The notes below the pieces were generated by a model. It made no database searches, was not told the DNA's origin, and saw nothing but the letters and a program-made list of their open reading frames with translations. Source: Devosia salina (GTDB lineage Bacteria > Pseudomonadota > Alphaproteobacteria > Rhizobiales > Devosiaceae). Taken from it: a stretch of 64,000 nt of DNA. Numbering within the stretch: the stretch's first letter is position 1; each line of letters begins with the position of its first letter. The DNA is taken from assembly GCF_019504385.1 (NCBI RefSeq), contig NZ_CP080590.1, forward strand, positions 4,145,501-4,209,500. Direction: 5' to 3'. Shown in pieces: positions 35,056 through 42,998 of the stretch. Made by a program: the position numbers and the translations under genes.

Positions 35056-35190
35056 CAGAGACCCCTCACCCGTCTCGGCCTTCGGCCGATCCACCCTCTC
35101 CCACAAGGGGAGAGGGGTAAACCGGCACCGCGACAATCACCCCCTTCTCCCCTTTTGGGAGAAGGTGCCCGCAGGGCGGATGAGGGGGCC
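35056..35190. repeat. Mosaic inverted repeat, copy 4 (lnt/tsaB)
   Basis: About 135 bases starting CAGAGACCCCTCACCCGTCTCG and ending GCGGATGAGGGGGCCTCC, with inner CCCTCTCCC/GGGGAGAGGGG and CTTCTCC/GGAGAAG hairpins. Its end lies seven bases before the tsaB ATG, so the GAGGGGG of the repeat acts as the apparent Shine-Dalgarno sequence of tsaB. Confidence 0.85.
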
Positions 35191-35196
35191 TCCAGC

Positions 35197-35808
35197 ATGA
35201 CCCAACCAGTGACCCTTGCCATTGACACCGCCGCGCCACGCTTGCAGCTGGGGCTGCTGCGTGCCGATGGGCAGGTCGATGTGATCGTCGATGACATTGC
35301 CAAGGGCCATGCCGAAATCCTCTTTGACCGGCTCGCAGCGCTCCTGTCCCGCAATGGCCTGGGCCACGACCAGCTCGAGAGAATCGCGGTGACCACCGGA
35401 CCGGGTTCCTTTACGGGCCTGCGCATCGGCCTGTCGGCCGCGCGGGGGCTCGGTGTGGCGCGCAAGCTGCCGGTGCTGGGCATACCGAGCCTTCTGGCCA
35501 TCTCGCTTGCGGCCGAAGCCGGGCCAGTGGCCGTGCTGCTCGATGCTCGGCGCGGCGAGGCCTATTTCGAGAGCTTTCCGGCCCCCGGAGTGGTCGGAGA
35601 CGGTCCACGCCTGTTGCCCGCCGATGTCGCCCGTGCCGCCATTCCGCCGGGGGCGCAACTGCTTGACCAGCCCTATGTCGATATTGCCGCGCTTGCCCGT
35701 TTCGCCGCCGCCGCCGACCCGGCGCGCTATCCGCCCCATGCCAGCTATGTGCGCGACGCCGACGCCAAGCCGCAGGACGCGGCCCGCATTCCGAGGCGGG
35801 CATCATGA
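35197..35808 (+). CDS. tsaB: tRNA t6A37 modification protein TsaB
   Basis: TsaB is the partner of TsaD in making N6-threonylcarbamoyladenosine in tRNA. The ATG at 35197 gives 203 residues; extending upstream would run through the repeat. Signatures are the N-terminal LAIDTAAPRLQLGL (residues 6-19) and the ASKHA motif VTTGPGSFTGLRIGLSAARGL. The Shine-Dalgarno appears to be provided by the repeat. The gene starts the conserved tsaB-rimI-fur-plsC run and overlaps rimI by four bases. Confidence 0.92.
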   Translation: MTQPVTLAIDTAAPRLQLGLLRADGQVDVIVDDIAKGHAEILFDRLAALLSRNGLGHDQLERIAVTTGPGSFTGLRIGLSAARGLGVARKLPVLGIPSLLAISLAAEAGPVAVLLDARRGEAYFESFPAPGVVGDGPRLLPADVARAAIPPGAQLLDQPYVDIAALARFAAAADPARYPPHASYVRDADAKPQDAARIPRRAS

Positions 35809-36284
35809 TGAAGTTCTGGATGGCCCCCGGGGGCCTGCATATCGAGCCGGCAGAGACGCGGGACGCAAAGGACCTCGCCCGCATCCATGCCCAGAGCTTC
35901 TATCGTGGTTGGCCGACCACGGACTTCGTCAGCTTTCTCGAGGATCGCAACACTCCCGCCTATATCGCCTGCGACGCGAAACGCCGAGTTGCCGGCTTCG
36001 CCCTGATCCGCACCGTCGCCGATGAAGCCGAATTGCTCACCATCGCCGTGGAACCGCGCTGGCGGGGCAGGGGCGTTGGCCGGGCGCTGATGGATGCGGT
36101 CTTTGCCGATCTGATGCTCTCCCCGGCCCGCCGCATGTTCCTCGAGGTCGACGAGCAGAATTCGGCAGCCATCCGCCTCTATGAGAAACTCGGCTTTGCC
36201 ACGGTCTCGTCGCGAAAGGGCTATTATCCGCGGCCCGACGGCAGCGCCGCCACGGCGCTTGTCATGGCGCGCGATCTTGGCTAA
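35805..36284 (+). CDS. rimI: Ribosomal-protein-alanine N-acetyltransferase-like GNAT protein
   Basis: The 159-residue GNAT protein begins with two ATG codons that overlap the tsaB stop. The acetyl-CoA loop is VEPRWRGRGVGRALMD, and the C-terminal AIRLYEKLGFATVSSRKGYY matches RimI, which acetylates the N-terminal alanine of ribosomal protein S18. Its position between tsaB and fur is the standard one for rimI in Hyphomicrobiales. The true target in this organism is inferred. Confidence 0.9.
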   Translation: MMKFWMAPGGLHIEPAETRDAKDLARIHAQSFYRGWPTTDFVSFLEDRNTPAYIACDAKRRVAGFALIRTVADEAELLTIAVEPRWRGRGVGRALMDAVFADLMLSPARRMFLEVDEQNSAAIRLYEKLGFATVSSRKGYYPRPDGSAATALVMARDLG

Positions 36285-36320
36285 CCCGGTTTCCAACGCA
36301 AACGGGCAGGGAGCGACGGC

Positions 36321-36773
36321 GTGAACAGGAACCCTTCCGACCCCACCCTGGAAGAAGCCTGCGTGGCGCGCGGCATGCGCATGACCGACCAGCGGCGCAT
36401 CATTGCCAGGGTTATCGAGGACAGTTCCGACCACCCCGACGTGGAAGAGCTCTACCGGCGTGCCTCGGCGGTCGACCCGCGCATCTCGCTGTCCACCGTC
36501 TATCGCACCGTCAATCTCTTCGAGGAGGCGGGGCTGGTGACCAAGCATGATTTCAAGGATGGCCGCGCGCGCTTCGAGCTGATCCCGGACGAGCACCACG
36601 ACCACCTGATCGACATTCGCACGGGCAAGGTCATCGAGTTCCGCAACGAGGAGATCGAGGCCATTCAGGAAGTGATCGCCAAGCGCCTTGGTTACAGGCT
36701 TGTCGATCATCGCCTTGAACTTTATGCGGTGCCGCTCAACGACAAGGCCAACAAGGACGTGCCGACCAAATGA
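36321..36773 (+). CDS. Fur-family metal regulator (Fur/Mur type)
   Basis: The 150-residue protein starts at a GTG. It has the Fur winged helix (RMTDQRRIIARVIEDS, and ISLSTVYRTVNLFEEAGLV) and the metal-site segments FELIPDEHHDHLIDI. The structural CxxC zinc site seen in many Fur proteins is absent: the usual ICxxCG is replaced by IDIRTG. This is typical of the rhizobial Fur/Mur group, which often senses manganese rather than iron. It lies between rimI and plsC with an ATGA overlap downstream. Confidence 0.9.
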   Translation: MNRNPSDPTLEEACVARGMRMTDQRRIIARVIEDSSDHPDVEELYRRASAVDPRISLSTVYRTVNLFEEAGLVTKHDFKDGRARFELIPDEHHDHLIDIRTGKVIEFRNEEIEAIQEVIAKRLGYRLVDHRLELYAVPLNDKANKDVPTK

Positions 36774-37570
36774 TCTTCAGGACGCTGTTCTTCCTGTTCG
36801 TCTTCGTGCCTTTTCTGATCGTGGTCATTCCGCTCCAGGCGCTGGTGCTGCTGCTCAAGCTGCCGTTCTGGAATGTGCTGCCGCGCCTCTTCCACAAGGT
36901 GGGCTGCGTCTTTCTGGGCCTGCGGGTGACCGTCATCGGCCGGCCCTCCACCGGGCGGCCCACCCTTCTCGTCTCGAACCACGTTTCGTGGACCGACATC
37001 GTCGCCATCGGCTCGGTGGCCGATGTCACCTTCGTGGCCAAGCGCGAAGTGGGCAAATGGCCGTTCGTGGGGATGATGGCCGACCTGCAGCGCACCATCT
37101 ATGTCGACCGCACGCGGCGCTCCGATGCCGGGCGCACGGCCGAGGCCATGGGCCAGCACATGGCCGGCAACAATGCCGTGCTGCTGTTTGCCGAGGGCCA
37201 GTCCGATATCGGCACCCATGTGCTGCCCTTCCGCTCCGCCCTGATCGGGGCGGCCCAGCACGCCATGATCGAGGCGGGCGCCAAGGACGTGATGATCCAG
37301 CCCCTGACCATTGCCTATACCAGGCTGCAGGGCCTGCCGGTGAGCCGCAACGAGCGCTCGCTGATCGCCTGGATCAAGTCCAAATCGGTCAAGCAGAACA
37401 TCCGCGAAATCCTCTCGGGCCCGGTCAAGGACGTCACCGTGGCCTTCGGCACGCCCATGCCGCTCAATGAGGGTGACAACCGCAAGGCGGTGAGCAAGGC
37501 CGCCGAGAACCAGGTGCGCGCCATGCTGGTAGCGCTCAATCGCGGCGGCTCGGTCAATCCGGCCGCATGA
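36770..37570 (+). CDS. 1-acyl-sn-glycerol-3-phosphate acyltransferase (PlsC-like)
   Basis: This 266-residue membrane-bound acyltransferase has two N-terminal hydrophobic helices and the catalytic HX4D motif as His71 to Asp76 (NHVSWTD). The second block, usually FPEGT, is FAEGQSDIG near residues 140-148. It makes phosphatidic acid from lysophosphatidic acid, or acts on ornithine lipids in some rhizobia. Its start overlaps the fur stop by four bases. In related genomes miaB often follows, but it is not found here. Confidence 0.9.
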   Translation: MIFRTLFFLFVFVPFLIVVIPLQALVLLLKLPFWNVLPRLFHKVGCVFLGLRVTVIGRPSTGRPTLLVSNHVSWTDIVAIGSVADVTFVAKREVGKWPFVGMMADLQRTIYVDRTRRSDAGRTAEAMGQHMAGNNAVLLFAEGQSDIGTHVLPFRSALIGAAQHAMIEAGAKDVMIQPLTIAYTRLQGLPVSRNERSLIAWIKSKSVKQNIREILSGPVKDVTVAFGTPMPLNEGDNRKAVSKAAENQVRAMLVALNRGGSVNPAA

Positions 37571-37667
37571 ATAGGCGCAACTTTACCCGTTAAGCCTAAC
37601 AGGCGATCCGGCTTTTCCCATTAACGGATCGTTAGCTATGACTGCCCCGTCGAAAACGGAGGCGGTC

Positions 37668-37928
37668 ATGGCCTGGGAACTGGTGGCAATATGGATCATC
37701 GTCGCGGCGACCATCGTCTGGTTCGTGCGGGACGAACGCCGCCAGAACGACGCGCGGTTGAACGCGCGGGCGCGGGCCTATGCAACCGGTTCGGCCTGGC
37801 GGCACCGCAGCGCACCGGTCCAGACCCGGCCGCTCGTCGATCCCGACCAGCGTGACCTGACCGACATCCAGCGCAGGTTCATCGAAGAGATGCGCCGCGT
37901 CCGCGCCATCAACGCCATCCGGAACTAG
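37668..37928 (+). CDS. Small single-span membrane protein
   Basis: The ATG at 37668 follows GGAGG at five or six bases and gives 86 residues; an earlier ATG at 37638 lacks such a site. One N-terminal helix (AWELVAIWIIVAATIVWFV) is followed by a basic, polar tail ending RRFIEEMRRVRAINAIRN. The stop codon TAG is the first part of the RIME-like repeat. No family was recognised. Confidence 0.6.
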   Translation: MAWELVAIWIIVAATIVWFVRDERRQNDARLNARARAYATGSAWRHRSAPVQTRPLVDPDQRDLTDIQRRFIEEMRRVRAINAIRN

Positions 37929-38033
37929 AGCCATTCCCGTTCTGACAGACTCAGAACGGGAGCTCAATTCTCCTTGTTTTGTCACGCTTTCGAACCGCAA
38001 AAGTGGTGTCCACTTTTGCTGAATGCGCTCTAG
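37925..38033. repeat. RIME-like intergenic mosaic element
   Basis: A 109-bp element bounded by CTAGAGC (37925-37931) and GCTCTAG (38027-38033). It holds two strong hairpins: TCCCGTTCTGA/TCAGAACGGGA (37935-37961) and GCAAAAGTGG/CCACTTTTGC (37997-38019). Size and two-palindrome layout match RIME elements described in rhizobia. The terminal CTAG motifs supply the TAG stops of both flanking convergent genes, and the hairpins can terminate both transcripts. Confidence 0.8.
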
Positions 38034-38287
38034 CCGGCCAGCGGCCCCATATGCTGCTTGAGGCGGCCCACGATATCGGCGGCCTTGACCATCAGGCCCA
38101 GTTCGATGTCGTCATCATTCATCCCGTCATGCACATCCATCCAGACCGGCACGATGATTTCGTGGCGGACATCCCGGCCGCCAATGGTTTCGGTCAGGAC
38201 GGCGCGGACCTTTCCGGTGACCCGTTCGGCCAGGGTGGGGTGAGGGTGGCGCTCGGCCAGGGCAATATCGATCAATTCCAGACTCAT
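38030..38287 (-). CDS. Small conserved-looking protein of unknown function
   Basis: An ATG at 38287 with GGAG about seven bases upstream gives 85 residues (MSLELIDIALAERHPHPTL, ending KQHMGPLAG). It has no signal peptide or membrane helix and no recognised domain; the middle (IIVPVWMDVHDGMNDDDIE) is acidic. The TAG stop lies in the RIME-like repeat. It is convergent with the small membrane protein gene. Confidence 0.55.
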   Translation of the reverse strand: MSLELIDIALAERHPHPTLAERVTGKVRAVLTETIGGRDVRHEIIVPVWMDVHDGMNDDDIELGLMVKAADIVGRLKQHMGPLAG

Positions 38288-38419
38288 AACTGGCTCCGTA
38301 GAGCCCCCGTGGCCAAACTGGCGCCGGATGGTTCATCGAGCCTTAACGCGGTCGTCCCCCGCTGGGTTCTCCACAGGGACGACTATATTTGTGATGGCTG
38401 CCGGCCGGACGGCCGGGCG

Positions 38420-39727
38420 CTAGACGCGGACGGCGTGTTCCACCATGCCCGCATTGCCGAAAATGCGCAGATAGCGCGCGATCTCTGATTTGTCACCCGT
38501 GGCCTTGGCCGGATTGTCCGAGAGCTTGACCGCCGGGCGGCCATTGGCCTCGGAAACCTTGGCGACGATGGAAATGGGCCTGAGGCCCGGATTGGGCTCC
38601 GGCGCGCAGCCCTCGAAATCATTGGTGAGATTGGTGCCCCAGCCAAAGCTCATCCGCACCTTGCCATCGAAATGGAGATACGCCTCCTCGATCATGTCAA
38701 CATCGAGCCCGTCGGAGAAGATCAGCAGTTTTTCCTTCGGGTCGCGGCCGCGGGCGCGCCAGAAGTCGATGATCTTCTCACCGCCCTCGATGGCCGGGGC
38801 GCTGTCGGGGCGGAACCCGGTCCAGTCGGCCACCCAATCGGGGGCGTCGCGTAAAAAGGCGTCGGTGCCGAACGCGTCGGGCAGCACGATGAGCAGATTG
38901 CCGCCATAATAGCTCTTCCAGTCCTGCAGCACCCGGTAGGGGGCCTCGCGCAATTCCTGGTCGGATCGGGCCAGCGCCGCCAGCACCATGGGCAGTTCAT
39001 GGGCATTGGTGCCCAGGGCCTCGAGGTCGTTGTCCATGGCCAGCTTGACATTGGACGTGCCGGTCATATTGGCGCCGATGCCTTCCTTGAGGGCTTCGAC
39101 GCACCAGCGCTGCCAGAGGAAGGAATGCCGGCGTCTTGTGCCGAAATCGGAGATTTTCAGGTCCGGCAGCTTGGCCAGCCGTTCCACCTTTTCCCACATC
39201 CTGGCCTTGGCGCGGGCATAGAGCACGTCGAGCGTGAAGGGGCCATAGCGCTTCATGGCGGCGCGGGAGCGCAGCTCGTTGATGATGGCGAGGGCCGGGA
39301 TTTCCCACATGGTGGTTTCCACCCAAAGGCCGGGAAATTCCAGCACGAACTGGCCATCGCGCTTCTCGAGCCGGTAGTCGGGGAGCTGGAAGTTTTCGAG
39401 CCAGCGCAGGAAGCCGGGCTGGAAGATCTGCTTGGAGCCATAAAAGGTGTTACCGGCCAGCCAGATCATCTCCTTCTTCGAAAAGCGTAGCGTCCGGCAA
39501 TGATCGAGCTGGGCGCGCAACTCGTCGATGTCGATTTCGTCGGCCAGGTGGACCGAAGTGGTGCGGTTGATCAGGCTGAACGTGGCCTCGACCTTGGGAT
39601 AGAGCCCCCAGATCATCTGCAGCATCAGGAGCTTGTAGAAGTCCGTATCGAGCAGGCTCCGGATGATCGGATCGAGCTTGAAGGTGTGGTTGTAAACCCG
39701 CCGGGCAATATCGGTATAGGTGGCCAT
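38420..39727 (-). CDS. pncB: Nicotinate phosphoribosyltransferase
   Basis: PncB makes nicotinate mononucleotide from nicotinate and PRPP in NAD salvage. The ATG at 39727 gives 435 residues, the family norm. The N-terminal IIRSLLDTDFYKLLMLQMIW and the FGTRRRHSFLWQRWCVEALK segment (near residue 200) are signatures. The DAFGTDAFLRDAP and LLIFSDGLDVDMI segments follow. It is convergent with no near neighbour; the AlkX-like gene upstream reads the same way but is separated by a mosaic repeat. Confidence 0.96.
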   Translation of the reverse strand: MATYTDIARRVYNHTFKLDPIIRSLLDTDFYKLLMLQMIWGLYPKVEATFSLINRTTSVHLADEIDIDELRAQLDHCRTLRFSKKEMIWLAGNTFYGSKQIFQPGFLRWLENFQLPDYRLEKRDGQFVLEFPGLWVETTMWEIPALAIINELRSRAAMKRYGPFTLDVLYARAKARMWEKVERLAKLPDLKISDFGTRRRHSFLWQRWCVEALKEGIGANMTGTSNVKLAMDNDLEALGTNAHELPMVLAALARSDQELREAPYRVLQDWKSYYGGNLLIVLPDAFGTDAFLRDAPDWVADWTGFRPDSAPAIEGGEKIIDFWRARGRDPKEKLLIFSDGLDVDMIEEAYLHFDGKVRMSFGWGTNLTNDFEGCAPEPNPGLRPISIVAKVSEANGRPAVKLSDNPAKATGDKSEIARYLRIFGNAGMVEHAVRV

Positions 39728-39834
39728 GTGTGTCCCCAATGCGCGGCAGGTTTGTAACGCGATGCGGCAAACAAAGGAAAGCCGGGTTGCGGCCAAAGGG
39801 TTCGGAACCGATTGCGTCACGGGCACCGGAATAA

Positions 39835-39951
39835 CGCCTCTCCCTTGACGGGGGAGGATGGGTGGGGGTGCGCTGCGCACTGGTGGCCTGATCGGACATT
39901 TGACCAGTTGGCCCCCCACCCCATCCCTCCCCGCGAGGGGGAGGGAGCCGC
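39835..39951. repeat. Mosaic inverted repeat, copy 5 (pncB/AlkX)
   Basis: About 117 bases. CGCCTCTCCCTTGACGGGGG and a GGATGGGTGGGGG block at the left are mirrored by CCCCCCACCCCATCCCTCCCC and a GAGGGGGAGGG hairpin at the right. It has the same architecture as copies 1-4. Confidence 0.8.
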
Positions 39952-39989
39952 ATCGAGCATCCTGCCGGCTTCTCTGATTTGCGTAGCGT

Positions 39990-41135
39990 TTACACTCCCA
40001 TTTGAAACCGCTCGAACCGGCCCAGCTCCGCATCAATCGCCGCTTTCGCCTCGGCCCCGATATCCTCGAGCCAGGTCCATTTCTGCACCAGCAGCTTGCC
40101 CGCCTGCCGGTCGGTCTTCATATCCACGGCGGCGACGACCCTGTCATCGACCAGCACCGGCAGGGCGAAATAGCCATATTGGCGTTTTGCGGCGGGCACA
40201 TAGGCTTCAAAAATGTGGTCGTAGCCGAACAGCAATTTGAGACGCTTGCGCTGGATGATCAGTGGGTCGAAGGGCGAGAGGATATGGACCCGATTGGCGG
40301 GCGCCGACGCCACGGTTTCAAGCGCCTCCCGCGTCGTCCAGTGCGGCACTTTTTCGGCACCCTCGATGGTGACGGGGACGAGCTGGCGGCGCTTGACCCG
40401 CGCCTCGATCAATTCCCGCGCCGCCTTCTTGGCCGGGGCGTTGAGATGGCAGATGGAATCCAGACTCACCACCCCCTGGCTGCGCAGCGCCCGGTCGAGC
40501 AGATAGGCCGTGACCTGCCTTTCGCTGGCCGGGCGGGGGCTCTTCTCCCAGCCGAAATGGCGGCCGATCAGGTCATAGGTCTTGACCATGCCCTCGCGCG
40601 CGGAGATTGCCACAAGGCCCTGATAGAACATCAGCTGCAGCACCCGCTTGCTCGGCTTGCGACTGGCCCAGGGATGGGTCTTGTCCACCAGTTCGTCATC
40701 GTCGATGTCGCGGATGGAGAGGGGCCCCTCGGTCTTGAGGCGCCGTGTCATGGCGCTGACCTCTTCTTTGGTCACCGAGCCGAACCAGGCGCTGGGATTG
40801 TCCCGATAAGCCTTCATGGCGGGGACAAAATAGGGGAGGTCGGCACTCGGCACATAGCTCAGGGCATGGGTCCAATATTCGAACACCGATTTCCGGGCCG
40901 ATTGCAGATGGGCGAGATCGTTGCGCCTATAGGCCGGAATGCGCGAATAGAGGATGTGGTGGTGACAGCGCTCGATCACATGGATGGTATCGATCTGCAC
41001 ATAGCCCAATTGCTGAACCGCCGCCTCAACCGCATCGGGGCCGGACCCGAAAGGTTCGATCTCATCAAGGCGCTGCGCGCGCATCCAGATGGCGCGGGCC
41101 TGGGCGGGGGAAAGGGTGATCGGTTTGCGCGGCAC
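39990..41135 (-). CDS. AlkX/YcaQ-type winged-helix DNA glycosylase
   Basis: The GTG at 41135, preceded by AGGAA, gives 381 residues; an upstream TTG at 41186 is possible but would place an inverted repeat in the coding region. The protein belongs to the HTH_42 family of DNA glycosylases. The catalytic QxD motif is seen as Gln47-Ile48-Asp49 in LGYVQIDTI. In E. coli YcaQ (AlkX) such a motif unhooks interstrand crosslinks, while the AlkZ branch has QxQ. Crosslink repair is therefore the likely role. It borders the accessory patch. Confidence 0.85.
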   Translation of the reverse strand: MPRKPITLSPAQARAIWMRAQRLDEIEPFGSGPDAVEAAVQQLGYVQIDTIHVIERCHHHILYSRIPAYRRNDLAHLQSARKSVFEYWTHALSYVPSADLPYFVPAMKAYRDNPSAWFGSVTKEEVSAMTRRLKTEGPLSIRDIDDDELVDKTHPWASRKPSKRVLQLMFYQGLVAISAREGMVKTYDLIGRHFGWEKSPRPASERQVTAYLLDRALRSQGVVSLDSICHLNAPAKKAARELIEARVKRRQLVPVTIEGAEKVPHWTTREALETVASAPANRVHILSPFDPLIIQRKRLKLLFGYDHIFEAYVPAAKRQYGYFALPVLVDDRVVAAVDMKTDRQAGKLLVQKWTWLEDIGAEAKAAIDAELGRFERFQMGV

Positions 41136-41150
41136 GGGTGATTCCTGAGG

Positions 41151-41169
41151 TCTGACAGACGATGTCAGA
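41151..41169. promoter_or_regulatory. Inverted repeat before the AlkX-like gene
   Basis: TCTGACAGACGATGTCAGA is a perfect 7-bp inverted repeat with a 5-bp spacer, 16 bases before the GTG start. It could be an operator for a damage-responsive or other regulator, or an mRNA hairpin. Confidence 0.4.
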
Positions 41170-41281
41170 TCAGGGGAGCGTGTCAAACGGGGTCAGGAGC
41201 GATCGGTCAGCGCAGCTTTGACGTTAAGGATTTCTTTACCCGGCGCATCGATGATTGGTTAACTAATCCCTAAGGCTACCC

Positions 41282-41500
41282 ATGCGCATCGCAATAGTCG
41301 GACTGCTGACAGCCCTGAGCTTGGTCTCGGTGAGCGCCGTCGAGATGAAGGCCAAGAAACCAGTTTGTGCCGGAGAGATGAGCAGTGAGTACCCCTGCGA
41401 GTGGCAACGTAAGCTCTTGGTGGCGCAGCGCGAGTTCGCGGCCAATCTCGACGCGGTGGACGAAACCACCACCGGTTCGATTACTCGGACAGATCGATAA
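41282..41500 (+). CDS. Small putative exported protein
   Basis: An ATG with a weak AAGG ribosome-binding site gives 72 residues. The N-terminus MRIAIVGLLTALSLVSVSA looks like a signal peptide; the remaining 50 residues hold two cysteines (KKPVCAGEM, EYPCEWQ) that could form a disulfide. The gene is convergent with, and overlaps by 20 bases, the PAN-domain gene. It resembles no family recognised here. Confidence 0.5.
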   Translation: MRIAIVGLLTALSLVSVSAVEMKAKKPVCAGEMSSEYPCEWQRKLLVAQREFAANLDAVDETTTGSITRTDR

Positions 41501-42686
41501 CGTCGATAGGCGGAAAGGTTGCCCCTCGTTTGATCCCGCTGGTCAAGTTGGTGGAGGCAAAGGCCGTACCCACATTGTGTTTCAGGTAGCACTGCTTGAG
41601 CCGCGAGTCGTACGTGAACGCGCGGCACGCATTGTCATCCACACAAGCCATCCGACATGCACCGGGCGACGAGATACCGCGCTCCGGTGAAGTGTTGAAA
41701 TCGCGACCACTCAGGCCTTGGCGTGGCAATACATCCTGTGTCGGATCGATCGCGCCAATTGAGTAAGTGATCGCGTCGCCATCTTCGGGGAACAGAAAAA
41801 TACCCGACATGGCGTCTGCATACGCCTCAAGTCGCTCAATGCCCCCCTTCAAGAAGCAATTCGGCCCACGAGTGACACTGGGATTGGCGTTGAAGGTGAA
41901 GGCAAGGCATCGGTCGTCGTAGAGGCACATAGAAGCGCACTCGACGGCATCTTTCGTGCGTTGGGATGAAACGTCAGACCCATAGAAATCGAGGCCGCCG
42001 TAGAGCGCCAACCTCAGGCCACCATTCGGCTCTGCTTCAGTAGGAGCCGAGGTAGCGGTCATAGGCGCATTTTCAGTACCGAACGCAGGAGAGACTAGGC
42101 CGAGGCCGCTTAGGTCCGCCATCACCGATGGACCCAACACATTTATGGCGAGGCTGTCGATTTCGCCCAGAGAAAACACATACATGTCGTCGCTCGGTGT
42201 TCTGAACATGCGCGTGACCACGGCCGTCGGTGTCCCGAACTGCTCAAGGGCCTCGATAATGTCTGAAACACGAGCCTGGACACCCGAGGTGTCGTTGGTT
42301 CCGTACATCTGGTGGACACCAAGCTCACCCTCCACCAAGCGCTCGGCACCCGCGAAAAACACGAACGCGCATGCTGAGTAGCACCCGGCACCTTCGGGTA
42401 TCGTTGTCGCCAAGCCGCGGTCATGAATGTCATTCGCCAGAATGAGCCCACTTGCTACAAGACCGCCAGGGCTGTTCAGCACGACGACGGTGGCCTCGGG
42501 CCTTGCGGCTAATGCCCGTCTGAACTCAAGCGGAGTGTTGATCCCGATTTCGCCGTCGAGGACAACAACGTTCGGGTGACTGTCAAAGATACGGAATACG
42601 CCGATCTGTTCGTCGGCCAAGGACGTGGGCACCAGCATCACCACGACCGTTATCAGCGTTGCCAAAAAACCAAGTGACTGTCGCAT
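41481..42686 (-). CDS. Periplasmic ClpP-fold protein (COG3904-like) with two PAN/apple domains
   Basis: The 401-residue protein starts with a signal peptide (MRQSLGFLATLITVVVMLVP, cleaved near residue 24). Residues about 28-180 form a ClpP/crotonase-like domain with NSPGG (71-75), a probable nucleophile Ser104 in GCYSACAF and His125 in GELGVHQMYG; this resembles COG3904, predicted periplasmic proteases. Two PAN_4/apple domains follow (about 225-295 and 320-390), each with the C..C....C.AF.......C.LK cysteine pattern. PAN domains bind carbohydrate or protein. A secreted or periplasmic processing enzyme with adhesive modules is inferred; proteolysis is unproven. Confidence 0.8.
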   Translation of the reverse strand: MRQSLGFLATLITVVVMLVPTSLADEQIGVFRIFDSHPNVVVLDGEIGINTPLEFRRALAARPEATVVVLNSPGGLVASGLILANDIHDRGLATTIPEGAGCYSACAFVFFAGAERLVEGELGVHQMYGTNDTSGVQARVSDIIEALEQFGTPTAVVTRMFRTPSDDMYVFSLGEIDSLAINVLGPSVMADLSGLGLVSPAFGTENAPMTATSAPTEAEPNGGLRLALYGGLDFYGSDVSSQRTKDAVECASMCLYDDRCLAFTFNANPSVTRGPNCFLKGGIERLEAYADAMSGIFLFPEDGDAITYSIGAIDPTQDVLPRQGLSGRDFNTSPERGISSPGACRMACVDDNACRAFTYDSRLKQCYLKHNVGTAFASTNLTSGIKRGATFPPIDVIDLSE

Positions 42687-42735
42687 GTTGCCCCCTCATA
42701 GGCACATTAGTCGGCCGCAGTGGCGGAGCACAAGA

Positions 42736-42951
42736 ATGTTGTTGCTAAGGCTCTTTCTGGTGCTATTGCCGACCAAGGAGAGGACCCTCAACGAGCGCAT
42801 CGAGCGCGACCGCATCCTCCGCGAACTGACCCCTGAGAAGGTCCAGGAGGAGTTGGACAAGATCAGCAGCCAGCGGAACGATATGCAGTTGAACGGCACG
42901 GGCATCGGCCTCGGTAGCTGGAGCCCCATGCCCACGTCGATCCTACAGTAA
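42736..42951 (+). CDS. Small hypothetical protein in the accessory patch
   Basis: An ATG with GGAG about seven bases upstream gives 71 residues. The N-terminus (MLLLRLFLVLLPTKERTL) is hydrophobic for ten residues, and the middle (NERIERDRILRELTPEKVQEELDKI) is a charged helix. No domain was recognised. A hairpin follows the stop. Confidence 0.45.
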   Translation: MLLLRLFLVLLPTKERTLNERIERDRILRELTPEKVQEELDKISSQRNDMQLNGTGIGLGSWSPMPTSILQ

Positions 42952-42960
42952 GGCAAATGC

Positions 42961-42998
42961 GGCCCTGCCGGTGTCCCTTAGGGGGTGCCGGCGGGGCC
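42961..42998 (+). terminator. Hairpin in the accessory patch
   Basis: GGCCCTGCCGG (42961-42971) pairs with CCGGCGGGGCC (42988-42998) with one mismatch, and a smaller CCCTTAGGG hairpin lies in the loop. It lies between the small gene and the end of the convergent GIY-YIG gene; no strong T run is present. Confidence 0.5.

Noticed and set aside
35047..35196. Extended N-terminus of TsaB through the repeat
   Set aside because: The added 50 residues translate the mosaic repeat and are not part of the family; the ATG at 35197 matches the TsaB N-terminus.
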